Origin: Maea johnstoni
Lineage: Eukaryota; Annelida; Polychaeta; Spionida; Magelonidae
Assembly: GCA_963942565.1 (NCBI GenBank)
Contig: OZ012684.1
Span: 62,066,846-62,130,845 of the forward strand
DNA length: 64,000 nt
Reading direction: 5' to 3'
Positions within the stretch are counted from its first letter, which is position 1. The number at the start of each line of letters is the position of its first letter. Of the stretch, positions 24,600 to 44,598 are shown in pieces. The position numbers were made by a program, and so were the translations under genes. The notes beneath the pieces were generated by a model that was not told the origin of the DNA, did not search any database, and saw only the letters and a list, made by a program, of their open reading frames with translations.

Positions 24600-24790
24600 G
24601 CTAATAGGTGCTCTGGGCACCCCCAGCAGGTGGTGGAGATAAGGTTTCTCTGTAATGTAATCGATGCGGGAGCCCTGATTGGTCCTTGTTCCCACGTGAC
24701 CTCGTGCTGCTGCCTTATCTGCTAGTCCTGGCATGAGGCTAGCATGTAACTATAGGGCATATAGTAATTGGTCTCTCGTTACATATCCAT
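24600..24790 (+). repeat. Group E dispersed repeat
   Basis: Shares TTTCTCTGTAATGTAA, GAGCCCT-ATTGGT and AGTAATTGGTCT with the reverse complement of 49280-49490. An open frame at 24537-24725 comes from this repeat. Ends are not defined and the superfamily is unknown. Confidence 0.6.
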
Positions 24791-26980
24791 TCTTTTCTTA
24801 ATCCAAGGCTTAGTGGTGCTCAATGTATGGAGGTTGAGAACTTCTAACGAGCAAGAAGGTGATATTTAGTGCTCTATGTATGCAGGTATTTAATAAATAG
24901 AGGTGTTGAGGCTTCACTATACACATGTATAGTAAGGTAACCCTTACTGAATGAAGCTCAGAATACCAAAGAAATCCCTTGGTTTCCATAGGAAGTCATA
25001 GATTTTTTGGGAAGTCAAAGCTACATTTGGTATGGGTAGGTTGTCTTTTCCTGAACTGAGAGTGAGTGTGGAGTGATGTGACAGGTAGTAATTGCACTAG
25101 ACAGGTAACCCGTGAGGAGGGGTAGGTAATTAGCTATTGTCCTCCAGGTGGCAGGCTGACTCAATGCAGTGCAGGTATGGTGTAAGGTGGGTTAACCAGG
25201 TGTAATAAGGGGGCCTCTAAACAAGGCAGTCTCGCCATGAAAGGAAAGTCATTCACACTAATAATACACAACTCTCATTATCACACACTTAGTTGCACAA
25301 GCAAAAAGGGTAGAAAATGAGGGGCAGCCCTCTTCAAATCAACCATTTAGGAGGGGCCATGGGAAAATCCTGAGCAGGCAGGACTTGTTTTTATCACAGG
25401 CAAAGACAGGGACAGGGACAGTGTTAAGACTATGGTTGTTTTAAGTATAATTTATTGTTAAGTTTTGGGTTATTTTCAGCTGAAATCAGATCAGAAATTA
25501 GTCACATTTTAACAAAAAGAATCTTAAATTCTACACAGTTAGCTAGTTTTTTAACCCTTCTAATTACCCTGAACTATCCCTTGTTAAAACATGTGGACCC
25601 ACGGGCCAGATCTACCAAGGCACCAGTTACTCAACTGTTATCTTAGCTTAAAGATTTAACATTCCTTGAGAGTATTTCATAGAGCAGATGATCACAAAAG
25701 TGCTACCACCAAGAAAACAATATTGTTTGAATGTCACTCTAATCCCTTTCAGAACTCTTGAGCATGTCGAAAAACAATACACTTGTAACCAAAATGAGAT
25801 TACCCCTAACTAGACAGCAGGTTTGTGTATCTTTTGGATATTTTTTGACTAATTATAGGAAAGCAGTGTAGTGATACAAATGATGTTGTACTAATGATTT
25901 ACACAAGTATGGGGCATGGGGGTGTCCTTCCCTCCCCCAACTTTTTACAAAACAGTCACATGTATGCACATAGTGTCCTTGATAAATGGCCTACATGCAA
26001 AGGTTATAATCATTTAATGATAAAAACTTTATCAGGATTGCACTCTTTGCTTAATTCATAAAAAGGAAATATATGATTGTAGAAAAAACCTTTGTCATTT
26101 ATACATCATTACAGACTATCAGACTACGGCGAAGTATTTCTGGCGACAGATCTAAACATCACAGTTGGCTGGATCAGTGGATATGTTAAATAAACAGAGA
26201 CTACTATCTGTTTGTCTTGAGGGTGCTGAGTGAGGACTGGAGACCACAGAGATCTGGGGTCTGGGTGGGTCTGGGCATCACGATGATACCCTGCTGGTAT
26301 ACCACGTAGTGATGCCCAAATGAATCACTGATCTAGTTCCCTTATTTTAGGTCACTAAACAACAACAAAGGAGCGATATTTCAGAAAAGCAAAATATGGC
26401 TATTTAGACCTTTAAAATAATTTGTTCTTTCTTTCAAACTTGTCTATAGTTTGATAAACGTAATATCTGGTAGTTAAATACAGTGCAGAATGTAGGTTAC
26501 TTATTATATTACTTATAAGGTATAGCATGTATCATTTTTTGGATATATTGTACATTTTACATTAGATATATTGTATATTGCATGTTATACACAATGTATA
26601 TTTTGTTTGATATAATGTATATTTTGAAATGGATTTGATATCATATTGTTTGGTTAAACAAATGTGAAATGTGTGTTTGATAAGAAGTTTATTGCAAGCA
26701 ATAGATACAGTGTATATTTATTGGTAAGAAATAACATGTAGATGATGTTAGATGTAATGTATATCCGATATCATGGTCTAGTTTATTGATGATGTATGCT
26801 GTCTCAAATATGTATTTAAGGATGTAAAATCTTCAATTAAGATATGATGAATGTAGTCTATGATTTGAATTTAATTCTTAATTCATTCCTCTTTGCTTAA
26901 ACCAAATCTCCAAGCAATCCACAGAAAGCACATCCTCCCCTCCTGCTTCATAATAATAGCTTCAGAATGAAGAATGCCAC
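24791..26980. other. Intron sequence with an AT-rich cryptic repeat
   Basis: No exon recognised. From about 26515 to 26800 short words such as GATATAATGTATATTTTG, GTATATTGCATG and ACATTAGATATATTG recur without fixed period, suggesting cryptic simplicity. Confidence 0.45.
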
Positions 26981-26984
26981 ACAT

Positions 26985-27170
26985 ATTTTGACAATGTACA
27001 CTATTTACCTAGAAGGCACCAAGAAGTCAGGTTGGTCAGGTTAGTATACATTTGTCTCACCAGGGGTGTCAGGATGACTTTCTATCGAGATATGATAGAT
27101 ATAACATAACAAAGCAGAGACAGAACACACTATCTAACACCATCCTTTGGTAGAACCACATTTCAACAAA
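26985..27170 (+). repeat. Diverged group D repeat copy
   Basis: CACATATTTTGACA, TTTACCTAGAAGGCACCAAGAAGTC and ATACATTTGTCTCACCAGG correspond in order to 17005-17245 (CCTGGCACCAAGTGGTC, CACATTTATCTCACCAGG). Strongly diverged, ends uncertain. Confidence 0.45.
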
Positions 27171-27816
27171 GTCAGTTAGTATTTATTCTCTTATGTTTAG
27201 TAAACTGAATCTAATTCACTTTTCCACTTGACTTGCCATGAAGCTCAATGAATTCAGACTGAAAGCATATGAAACTTCCCTAGTGTCTACCTACACCCGG
27301 TGCCTTTGCTTTGGCACTTAGCTGCTCTAAACAAGGGTTAGTGACAGTTGAATGAGTGCACATTGGTGTATACCAAATAGCAGAATACATACTATTGTAA
27401 TGAGGCTTATTCAACTTTTTGCAGAGTGCACCTATGTGCTATCACTTCCATAAATGTTCTGCCCTCCCCACCACAAATATTTGAAAACATTTGGCCAGTG
27501 TTTGCTCATTATTGCTGTTTTGAGTGCTAATGCCATCTAATCTGGAAAAGCAGTGGTACAACCACATGTTTATGGGTTAAATCAAGCGTCTCACTATACA
27601 TTACTGTTGTAAGCCTGGGGGATGCTGTACTTAGCAGGAAAAACCACAAGCTGCAGGTCCCTGGGAGAGACATGGGGACTGGGAACAAGTAGAAGACTCT
27701 TTGTTAGAGAGAAATGCCATGTAACCACAAAATGAGCACTTTTCAGCGAAACTCTCACAAATAAATATCATGCTCACCTGTCCTCCCTAGATCGCAGACC
27801 CCTGTCTGGGGCTGAG

Positions 27817-28004
27817 TTAACCCATTCATGCCTAAATATCTGACTATTTCTGTAATTCAAAGCTCTTTTTTAAAACTCAAATTAAATCTTTTACCTTAAA
27901 ATGTTCTGTGAATTTATGCTTTATTCCATAGTTGCTGTGAAACTTTCATTGCATCCGCATTTATAACACATATAGTGGTGAACTCTAAGGGTCTAAGGGT
28001 TTAA
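27817..28004 (+). mobile_element. TTAA-flanked MITE, group B-like variant
   Basis: Left end TTAACCCATTCATGCCTAAAT, right end AGGGTCTAAGGGTTTAA, with TTAA at both ends. The interior is AT-rich and only weakly like other group B copies. The subterminal GTGGTGAACTCTA also occurs next to the right end at 37463. Confidence 0.65.
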
Positions 28005-28156
28005 TGCCTCTTGTACACAAAAACATCTCTGACTATCATGGTAATGATATCTTTATTACCAGAGCATGATGATCCAAATCTAACCCACAACTCTCTTTCA
28101 AATATTTAGCAAATGCATGATTAATCCTAGAGGTCATTTCAAAAGTAGCAATTGGC

Positions 28157-28275
28157 TCTGACCTAGATTTCTAGGCTGTCATATGTATTTTTTTCTGTCA
28201 TGTTTTTTCTGTTACCAGGCACCAAATAGTCTAGGTGGTCAACACAGAGGGGAATGCCAACTCTTTATAGGGACT
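28157..28275 (+). mobile_element. Group D repeat, internally deleted
   Basis: GACCTAGATTTCTAGGCTGTC and CCAGGCACCAAATAGTC-AGGTGG are followed directly by GGTCAACACAGAGGGGAATG and CCAACTCTTTATAGGG. The middle third present in 17005-17245 is absent. Confidence 0.6.
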
Positions 28276-29331
28276 AGCAGCCTGGTCTACATTAGGCCAT
28301 AATGGCTAACTGTTTACCCGTTGATGCCGACAGCAGCCAAAATCAGAGCAATACACGCTTTCTGACATTCCCACTGAGCATGCAACAACTCTCTTTCAAT
28401 TCTCTATGCCAAGGTTATTGTCTAAACATCACTGATCTTGAGAACCACTTTTAGAGGGATTCTAAAGCATCAGAACTTCCGGCATGCATTGTTTAAGTTA
28501 TTGATAACCCTGACCACTGTGCATAAAGTACCTCTTAGCATTTTCTTGTGTTTGGTCATCTAAGGCATTTTCATCATTGGCCAGATGGTATTGGATGGGA
28601 TGAGATAATTGAGTGTAACAATGGGATCATCATAATTGCGCCATTTAAACCTCAGCCTTTCTCATCAAGAATAGCTTCCCACCAGTATATAAAATTATCG
28701 AGCGAAGGAACCACTTCTTCCACTAGCCTCAAAGAATGTGCCAGCGCGCTGTCCTTCTGGTCAATTGAATCCCCCCATGCCTAATGACCATGTGGGATAA
28801 GCACCACCTATTGTCACCCTAGGTAAACACATGACGTACCATTACACAACGCATGACAAAATGAGCCTTATTAGAGCAGGGAAAGTAGGAAGGGGAGATT
28901 ATCTCTGGGCGGTGCACATCAAGATCAACCAGCTTGCTGAAAAGACAAGTTTACAGTTGGTCTGATCCATGTCATAACAAGCTCATGAGTGCTGCACATC
29001 TATGGGTCCATCCGAGTGTACTGCCCAGCGATACAAAAGGTGGACTCAAGGATAGTGATATTGCGAGAACGGGTAGGGTATAGGTGACCTTTCCCACAGC
29101 CACAGAAGAGAAACATGGACCAATGCCAGGAAACTCCAATCTAGCAACAGCAAATCAGTGGAGGAGGACCAATTTTTAAGGATGGGCATTTTCCCATTCA
29201 GGGGGAGAGTAATCTTCAGCTTAAAATCACAGAAGATCAGGCATACTGACATGGACCAGGGCCAAGAGCCTTCCCCTGAATAGCATAGGTATTAGGTGAA
29301 GGCACATTAAAAGTTCAATAAAAGGGGTTGT

Positions 29332-29551
29332 TTAAACCCTTCCAATGCTTAAGCCACTTTCATCCAAAGCACAAGGACGCAAATAATTTGAAAACCATTT
29401 AAATCCTGTCATGTTGGTATTCATTGGATACCTCTTGCTCAGTTGCTGAGTACTCTCAGATGAGTACCCATTGTGCCAGGATTTCAATCATTTCTCAGGT
29501 TATGGCATCATTTTGTATTGGCCAAATTAACAACCACCAGCATGAGGGTAA
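29332..29551 (-). mobile_element. TTAA-flanked MITE, group A, inverted copy
   Basis: Left end TTAAACCCTTCCAATGCTTAAG, right end CAGCATGAGGGTAAA (TTAA eroded on the right). Internal CTGAGTACTCTCAGATGAGT and GGTATTCATTGGATA match the other group A copies in reverse orientation. Confidence 0.8.
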
Positions 29552-33744
<4,193 letters not shown>

Positions 33745-34235
33745 TAACATCAGCAGAAAGGGGTGACACACCACCAAGTACTCAATAGTTCTCTTCTTGT
33801 CCACTAGGGGCAATACAGAGCATACAACTCTTGTTAGCCTAAGAAATCACATCAGCAGAAAGAGCCTACTAGACAGTCTGGATGACACACCACCAAATAC
33901 TCAATAGTTCTCTTCTTGGCCACTAGGGCCAATACAGGGCATAGAACTCTTGTTAGCCTAGGAGACCACAACAGTAAAAAAAGGGCCTCCTAGACAGTCT
34001 GAATGACACACCTCAAAATACTCAATAGTTCTCTTCTTGGCCACTAGGGGCAATACAGCTAGGGCATAGCACTCTAAAATGTTAGCCTAGGAAATCACAA
34101 CAGCACAGAGGGCCTCCTAGACAGTCTGGATGACACACCACCAAATACTCAATAGTTCTCTTCTTGGCCACTAGGGGCAATACAGGGCATACAACTCTTG
34201 TTAGCCTAGGAGATCACAACAGCAGAAAGGGCCTA
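33745..34235. repeat. Tandem repeat, about 120-bp unit, four copies
   Basis: Anchor CTCAATAGTTCTCTTCTTG lies at 33781, 33900, 34021 and 34148, giving spacing of 119-127 bp. Units continue GCCACTAGGGGCAATACAG, AACTCTTGTTAGCCTAGGA, ATCACAACAGCAGAAAGGG, CCTCCTAGACAGTCTGGATG and ACACACCACCAAATA. Confidence 0.93.
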
Positions 34236-34343
34236 GACTCCTGTTTAGCCTAGGCCTGTAGAATTTAGTAACTATGTGCAATTACTAGTAACACATAAAC
34301 TATTATTACTGACCATAGATCATCAGCATGACCAAGATTTCTA

Positions 34344-34400
34344 GCCACCACACATGCAACATATCGTTGATCATCAACGATATGTTGCATGTGTGGTGGC
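34344..34400. repeat. Perfect 28-bp inverted repeat with a 1-nt spacer
   Basis: The left arm (34344-34371) begins GCCACCACACATGCAACA and the right arm (34373-34400) is its exact reverse complement, separated by one C at 34372. The 57-bp palindrome could extrude as a cruciform. A degenerate extra copy of part of the arm (GCATATGCAGCATATTGTTG) follows at about 34415-34434. Confidence 0.97.
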
Positions 34401-35311
34401 AGATGAACCACTGTGCATATGCAGCATATTGTTGGCTCAATTCAGCTAGCCTTTCTGTATGAAACCAAATTCATAGGATATATCTAGCGAGAGAACTGGT
34501 GATAGAGAGTGAGTATGGAACTTTACCAGCTGTACAGGGGTATTACCATTCAGCATGAAACACCGCTTTAAACAAGGTGAGCTTGGACACCCAGGTGAAA
34601 AAACAAAGCATAATTGAAAATGCTGAATGAACCATACACAACCAAGGAAGCCTTTTTATCAATAGTGAGGGGTGAGACACCAAGGTGACTAGGAGTATCA
34701 ATTAAGGATATATTCTATTTGGGTGACATAGACACCAAAGCTTTGACCTGGAAAAGCAGGTGATCTCTAGTTAGAAACCCACACAGTTATCATGATCAAT
34801 GACAGAGTAAGGTTTTTGTAAGGTATAGAGTATTGAGGAGTCAGTCAGCCTTCAGAGAAATCTGATTAATCTAGTACCAAGGTGAGAATAACCTATCTAG
34901 CAGTAACTCAAAACCTGCGAAATATATACCATAATAGCATCATATTGACCACAAAATGGAACCACAGAAAATGCTGAAACCACATACACTATTCTTGTCG
35001 TATTCTTTAAACATTAAATTGAGCCTAAAACCTCTGCTCTTTTCTCTCCTGTGTAAAAATCTGTGTAAATAGAGCAGGGGATGTGAAGGATGTGTGCTGT
35101 ATGGTGTACAGTAGGAAGAAAGGAAGTGTAACTGTCCCGCCAATGTTTGTACGGGTTAATGTACCATGCTGGTTGGGCCTCAGCCAGCAGTACTAACTCA
35201 CCACTAAATTAATACAATACTGCAATTGAGGCAAACAAAAATGTCCAGGAGCCAAGTTTCAAATCTTCTCTGCATGGAATGATGAATTGGCTCTAATGAA
35301 ATCATAAGAAA

Positions 35312-35641
35312 GTGGCCATCAGGGTCTTAGCCAGGATTTCAAAAATGCCTGTCCAAAACAGCAATTTCAAAATTTCTGCCCGTCAAGATTTAGCCACTAA
35401 TCTACTTCAAAACCTTCTACCAACTATATTTGATAGCCTATTGTGTCAAAAAGGTTAATTTACACTTCAGCTATGTCCTAGAAGATGGTTTGTTAAGAAA
35501 ATATTTTGATATTACCTCCACAAAGTCAAAATTGAAAAGTCTTAATAGAATGTTTTGCCTGTCCAAACAGGAGGTTTTTAGGAAACTACCAGTCCAAATA
35601 ACAGGGAGGACGGGTCCTCAGGCTAAGTCCCTGGTGGCCAT
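35312..35641. mobile_element. hAT-type MITE with 8-bp target duplication
   Basis: The element spans 35320-35633 (314 bp). Left end CAGGGTCTTAGCC and right end GGCTAAGTCCCTG form imperfect inverted repeats. The 8-bp GTGGCCAT lies directly outside both ends (35312-35319 and 35634-35641). An 8-bp duplication and a CAGGG start are typical of hAT transposons. No transposase inside. An open frame at 35430-35696 crosses its right end and is not a gene. Confidence 0.92.
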
Positions 35642-37195
35642 ACAATACACCCTTATCAAATTTAGCTTGGAATACAAATTACAAATGAATCCCTAGTATA
35701 TTGCTAAGAAAATGCAAGTTTGTTTTCTAAGAAGTTTTGACCAGCAACATTCGGTTAAGGTAACCACAACCTTGGATGAAGAAAAGTTTGGTCATCTAAG
35801 CCACAACCTATCATCATAAGTCTAGAATAATTACTTATACTGCAACTTCCAAAAAGGAGGGCACATCGCTTATTTATGAATTCCTCCTTTAATAAAGATC
35901 ATTTCATCATAAGAGCTATAATATGCTGTGCAAAATCAATGGTATGTGAACGCTCCCATATCGTAATCAATACCAAGCTTTTAGAGAGGTTTACTCTATA
36001 TTATTATGAGAAAAGATAAATACTTCTTATTTTGATTTATTCAAAAAGTGATTATTCTGTAGGGGTTATGGATCTAGTTGGTGAAGTTCAGGTTTTTCTA
36101 ACTAGGGTATTTATCTTGATGAAATAGTGGTATAAACATGTTTATCGAAATAACACATGGTAATATTTACAAACACTAGAGTACAATCCTCACAGTGACT
36201 GTTTAACAACTGCAAATAAAGCCACCAATCAGTGCACATTTTCTGCTGTAAGTATAAGGTATAATGGATCAGGCCCCTTTGTAAAGGATCCTTCCTCGTG
36301 CAATCCTAATACAGGTGCTCACTCAGTGCTCACTCAGTGCACTCAGCCAGCGCACCGGCAGATTTGCCATCAGAAAACAAGAGTGGCGATAGCTAGAGAA
36401 AGGTGTCTTCCCCACATCACTCTAGAATCAACAATCAATTTCAAATGTGCATTTAGGGTTAAGTGGTTTAAGTGCGCCAATCTCTTTCCATCAACCCCTG
36501 GAAGTGCCTTTCACTGGTGGTGGAGCCACAGGCAAAAACCAACAGCTATATAAATGTGCTATGGAGTGTGAGTCATTGTCAAGGCTGCCCGTTTAGCCCT
36601 GCTCGCAGTGTTCTTTACAAAGGATGAGGAGACAGGCACAGAGACAGCTCAGAGATCAAACAATAACATCAAAGGCTTCCAGGTGTGCAGGTAACATACC
36701 CTAATACCACCTCCAACAAACGTCAAGTAGATACAGACACTGGCTCCCTTTTCTCTCCCGCACGGAATACTTCAACTCAGGGTGCAAAGTCACAAAAGTG
36801 AAACCTGGCCACATGCAAGTTGCGATTTTACTTGATTAGATCATAAGGTATGCATGTACTGAACAAAGGAAGAACACAGCGAGTGAGTGAACTGTAGTGT
36901 CACAGTTAGATGAAAGGATGGAAATGGAGGTGGAAGAAAGAGGAAAGAATTTGGAATTTAAAGTTGTGTTCATTGTCACTCAGTCTACCATATTAAGTGT
37001 TGGAAGCTGGAATATCTGGTGAAAACCACTACCTAACTCCAAGAAACAGGGGGTTGAGGAAAATACAATAATAAAGAACAACCTGTGTATCTGAAAAGAT
37101 ACACTAGGGAGTTCACATATACATTGCTAGTTTTGTATAAGAGGCATTCATGCAGTAGTGGTTTGAGTGATTGACAACCACCTCCACAATCTAAT
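35642..37195. other. Intron sequence, nothing recognised
   Basis: AT-rich DNA without recognisable exon or repeat. The frame at 36326-36553 has no family resemblance. Confidence 0.45.
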
Positions 37196-37229
37196 ATGAT
37201 TTTTAATGAAAGCTTTACATTTCCCAGTC

Positions 37230-37463
37230 ATTTGCTTGACTATTTCAGTGATGAATCACTCCATCTAAAATCCTATTTCCACCCTTTATTTCAAACATTG
37301 CATATTATTAAAAAAACTCTCCTTCAAATTTTTTTTAGAATCAATTCTAATTCCAAAGTTATCACCAAAAGTAAGTACAGACAAGAGTTTCTAGAGGAAT
37401 GGGTTTAGTATCCTATCATAGCACCTAGGTGACACTGGTGAACTCTAGGCATGAAAGGGTTAA
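37230..37463 (-). mobile_element. Group B MITE, inverted copy
   Basis: Right end CTAGGCATGAAAGGGTTAA is the reverse complement of the TTAACCCTTTCATGCCTAGAG start of 20841-21063. Internal AACTCTCCTTCAAATTTTTT is the reverse of the AATATTTGAAGGAGAGTT block. The left end is not clear. Confidence 0.6.
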
Positions 37464-41748
<4,285 letters not shown>

Positions 41749-41851
41749 CTGAGTCTCTACCCTTGCCAGCCTCGCTGCTATGGTCAGCTTCTGCTTATCT
41801 CTGTCATTGGACATGAACCACTGGCCAGGCTTCCCTAGTGTCTGGTCCAAC
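41749..41851 (-). CDS. KCNQ1: KCNQ1-type potassium channel, penultimate coding exon
   Basis: 103-nt internal exon between a TATTTCAG acceptor and a GTAAGTCAGC donor. One base completes an Arg codon begun in the exon at 49967-50061, then 34 codons read LDQTLGKPGQWFMSNDRDK and QKLTIAARLARVETQ, ending in phase 0. LDQ(S/T)-GKP directly follows helix C in vertebrate KCNQ1, and (I/L)-ARL-RVE-QV starts the helix D assembly coiled coil, so both identity and order fit. The loop GQWFMSNDRDK replaces the longer, variable linker of vertebrates. The 32.5-kb intron on its 3' side is very large. On its 5' side a group A MITE ends 22 nt from the exon, at the place expected for the branch site. Confidence 0.94.
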
Positions 41852-41871
41852 CTGAAATACGAGAAATGACG

Positions 41872-41876
41872 GTTAA
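41872..41876 (-). promoter_or_regulatory. Candidate splice branch site TTAAC at a MITE boundary
   Basis: On the minus strand TTAAC fits the branch consensus yUnAy, with the branch A (41873) 22 nt before the exon at 41851. Four of its five bases are the TTAA bordering the group A MITE at 41873-42087. Between it and the AG is a pyrimidine-leaning stretch (CGTCATTTCTCGTATTTC). Position and motif are seen; function is inferred. Confidence 0.5.
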
Positions 41877-42087
41877 ACCTTGTGCTGCTGGTCGCTCATT
41901 TGGCCAACACAAAATGATGCAAAAAACCTGAAAAATGACTGGAGCCCTGGCACATGTGTACTCATCTGAGAGTACTCAGCGAGAGCTACCCAATGAATAC
42001 CAACATGACAGGGTTTAGATGGTTTTTTTTTAATCTTTGGTTTCTTGTGATTTAGACGAAAGTAGACTAAGCACTGTAAGGGTTAAA
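41873..42087 (+). mobile_element. TTAA-flanked MITE, group A
   Basis: Left end TTAAACCTTGTGCTGCTGG, right end GTAAGGGTTAAA, TTAA at both sides, 215 bp. Internal TACTCATCTGAGAGTACTCA and CAATGAATACCAACATGAC match the other group A copies. Non-coding. It sits immediately upstream (transcript sense) of the penultimate KCNQ1-type exon. Confidence 0.87.
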
Positions 42088-43859
42088 CAAACCTTACCTT
42101 TAATCTAAAACAGTTGAATTCAACAGAAGTTGAAAACTTTTAGGTATGCAACTTCAATGCTCAAACCCCTAATATTCACATTAGGAGAACTTGTTTTGAT
42201 AATAGTTTTATATCTAAGAGTTGTTTTGAATATGTTTCTATATTTGGAAGTCGTTTCAAATAGATATTTACCCTGTCAAACCCTTATGAAAATCATCTAA
42301 GTAAGAGTAAGGGCAGCAACATCATGAGTTTGGCTCTCTGTGGAGCACACACATGTGGTGCATTGACTACTTGCACTACTCAAGCACAGTACTGAAACAT
42401 GTTCTCTTCAAAGAATGAACTACAATTTCTTTAATAAGATCCTACTATGTTATCTGTGACTTTAAGTCTGTGATTGAAGGGCAACTTAGATTTTTTCTGA
42501 TAATGGTATTATATGGCACCTTTGATGGCACCTATACGTAAACACACACAAGGGTAAGGAATCGAATTTCAGTTACATAGAACAGTCCTCATATTAAAAA
42601 ATATTACCTTTAAATTATGCATGTACTCTGACTGAAAACACCCAACCTGTACTTACCGGAAATACCTCATAACTGGTGAAACATTTTTTCTTAGTATATA
42701 TCATAATTTTCTTATTGCACTACACTCAAAGTAATGTAGAAGAGAAGACAAAATAAGAATTTCTGATTTCACAAATATTTGGTCCTACTCAGAACACTAC
42801 CAGGTGTTCTTAGTAGGATCTTGTTTATTTCAAACTCATAGCTAGTTCCTACACCCAAGATAAGTAAATAAAATGTCTTAAGGAATAGAAAGCTATAGAT
42901 GCCTACAGTGGCAAAAAATAACTTCTAAGTAAACTTCAAGCATAAACTGGAAAACCGACCTAATGATGTTTGACAAAAGGAATATCTATCTACTGCATAA
43001 CCCATATCTGCATGTCAAGATACAGCTGTACATAGCTTAAGCTTAACTCCAATAAATATCCAATAAAATAATTCATTTAGGAACTAGTCCTCAAATATAT
43101 GACATGGTCCAATGAGCAAAACCGACAAACGCAGATATGAATTGTGAGTAATGTGAGCCAGTCATAGCAGCAGTCTCATATGTCCTTAAGAAATTCATGT
43201 TTACACTTGAGGCAATTTCACTAAATGCTTATCACAGCTAAGCATCAAACTACAATAGCAGTCCCAGGTGTGGTCCCTCTTAACCCCACAGAAAGACGCA
43301 GGCACGCTCTCAGACAATTTCCCCACCTGAATGGAGGACCCTACTCCTTCCCCTTTTCATCTGCAGCATCTTGGATTTCACACCTAGATACACATGAATA
43401 GCTGGGCAGGGCTGCAGGTGCCAAACTCCCACTCCCTCTCTTACACTACCATCAAAGGATCAAAACGTCTTGGAGTTTTGTTTTAACATTCATCTGTTCC
43501 TGCTTTGCATGAGAATCCCATCAGCAGTTCCAGTTTGACCCTGAGTGGAGAGGGTGCCGGCTCAGGGTTCAGGCGTGTGCCGAGGCAGCAGGGTAAACAG
43601 AGCACCCCAGCAGCACCCTGATATCCCTCGGCACCCCAAGGCCAACAGGCAGTCTCCACGAGGACACCCCGGCCTTTCCCCCATGTCACAATCTATCATC
43701 AAGTATCCTACAGCCTTGAAGATACTATACCCCAGATAACAGGATAAGAGACCTGTATTCAAACTAACTGTTCAGAGAAAATCAACCAGCTTAAGTTCAT
43801 TTCCACAAGTTACTTCAATGATGGGGGTGGTGTCCGTAAACCCCTTTGGTCTAGTAGTA

Positions 43860-43898
<39 letters not shown>

Positions 43899-44044
43899 AT
43901 GGTGAAGGCGCTGATAATAATGATGATGGTGATGGTGATGATAACAGCAACAATAAATATGATGTTAGTGGTCACTATTATATTAGCTATGATGTTTTTT
44001 GATAATAATGATAATTCCCTGCTGGCTATATTAGCCTAAGCTAC
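42088..44044. other. Intron sequence with one GC-rich orphan patch
   Basis: A GC-rich unique stretch at about 43500-43690 has overlapping frames on both strands (64 to 68 codons) and no recognised family. The rest is AT-rich and featureless apart from the GAT repeat listed separately. Confidence 0.4.
43862..43945. repeat. (GAT)n microsatellite
   Basis: About twelve perfect GAT units followed by imperfect GATGGT/GATAAT units. Frames reading polyM or polyI across it are repeat translations. Confidence 0.95.
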
Positions 44045-44310
44045 ATGTAGACTTAAGGCTCCTAGGCCGTAAAAAGTTGACATTCCCTAAAAATGTGTCG
44101 ACCAAGCAGACTGTGGTGTAGTACCAGGTATGGTAGAGAGATGGCACCACCTGGTCCTGATCGATACTCAAACTGAATCCTCTATTACTCTTCTCTTGTG
44201 TCATAAGCACAAACTAAATTGACCACTCTGGCATACCTAGACTATTTGGTGCCGGGTAACAGAAAAAATGTGGCAGAAGAATATATTTGACAGCCTGGAA
44301 ATCTAGACTT
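44045..44310 (-). mobile_element. Group D dispersed repeat, inverted copy
   Basis: AAAAAGTTGACATTCCC, then GTCGACCAAGCAGACTGTGG, then TAGACTATTTGGTGCCGGGTAACAGAA and GACAGCCTGGAAATCTAGAC. This is the reverse complement order of 17005-17245 and the longest copy seen (about 265 bp). No coding capacity. Confidence 0.65.
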
Positions 44311-44540
44311 GACTCCATGAAGCCATGCTAGATGATGTGCCACTGTTATCAACCCCAGCCAGCAGCAGCAGCAGTCACAGGATCTTGAGCAGGGGTAGAG
44401 ACACTCAGCAGACTGGAACTCAAGATATCATGCTAATCTTACTGAACCCTAGATACCCTGAACCCGTACCATCAGTGGCAGGAGCCAGAACCCCCAGAAA
44501 CCCTACCTACACCTCTAATTACAAAACCCTACAACTAACA

Positions 44541-44598
44541 GGAGGAGGAGGAGGAGGATGAGGGGGAGGAGGAGGAGGAGGAGGAGGAGGAGGGAGGT
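44541..44598. repeat. (GAG)n microsatellite
   Basis: GGA/GAG triplets interrupted once by ATGAGGG over about 58 bp. Confidence 0.97.

Noticed and set aside
33745-34235. CRISPR-like array of repeats and spacers
   Set aside because: Whole 120-bp units are repeated without unique spacers, in an intron-bearing genome; it is a minisatellite.
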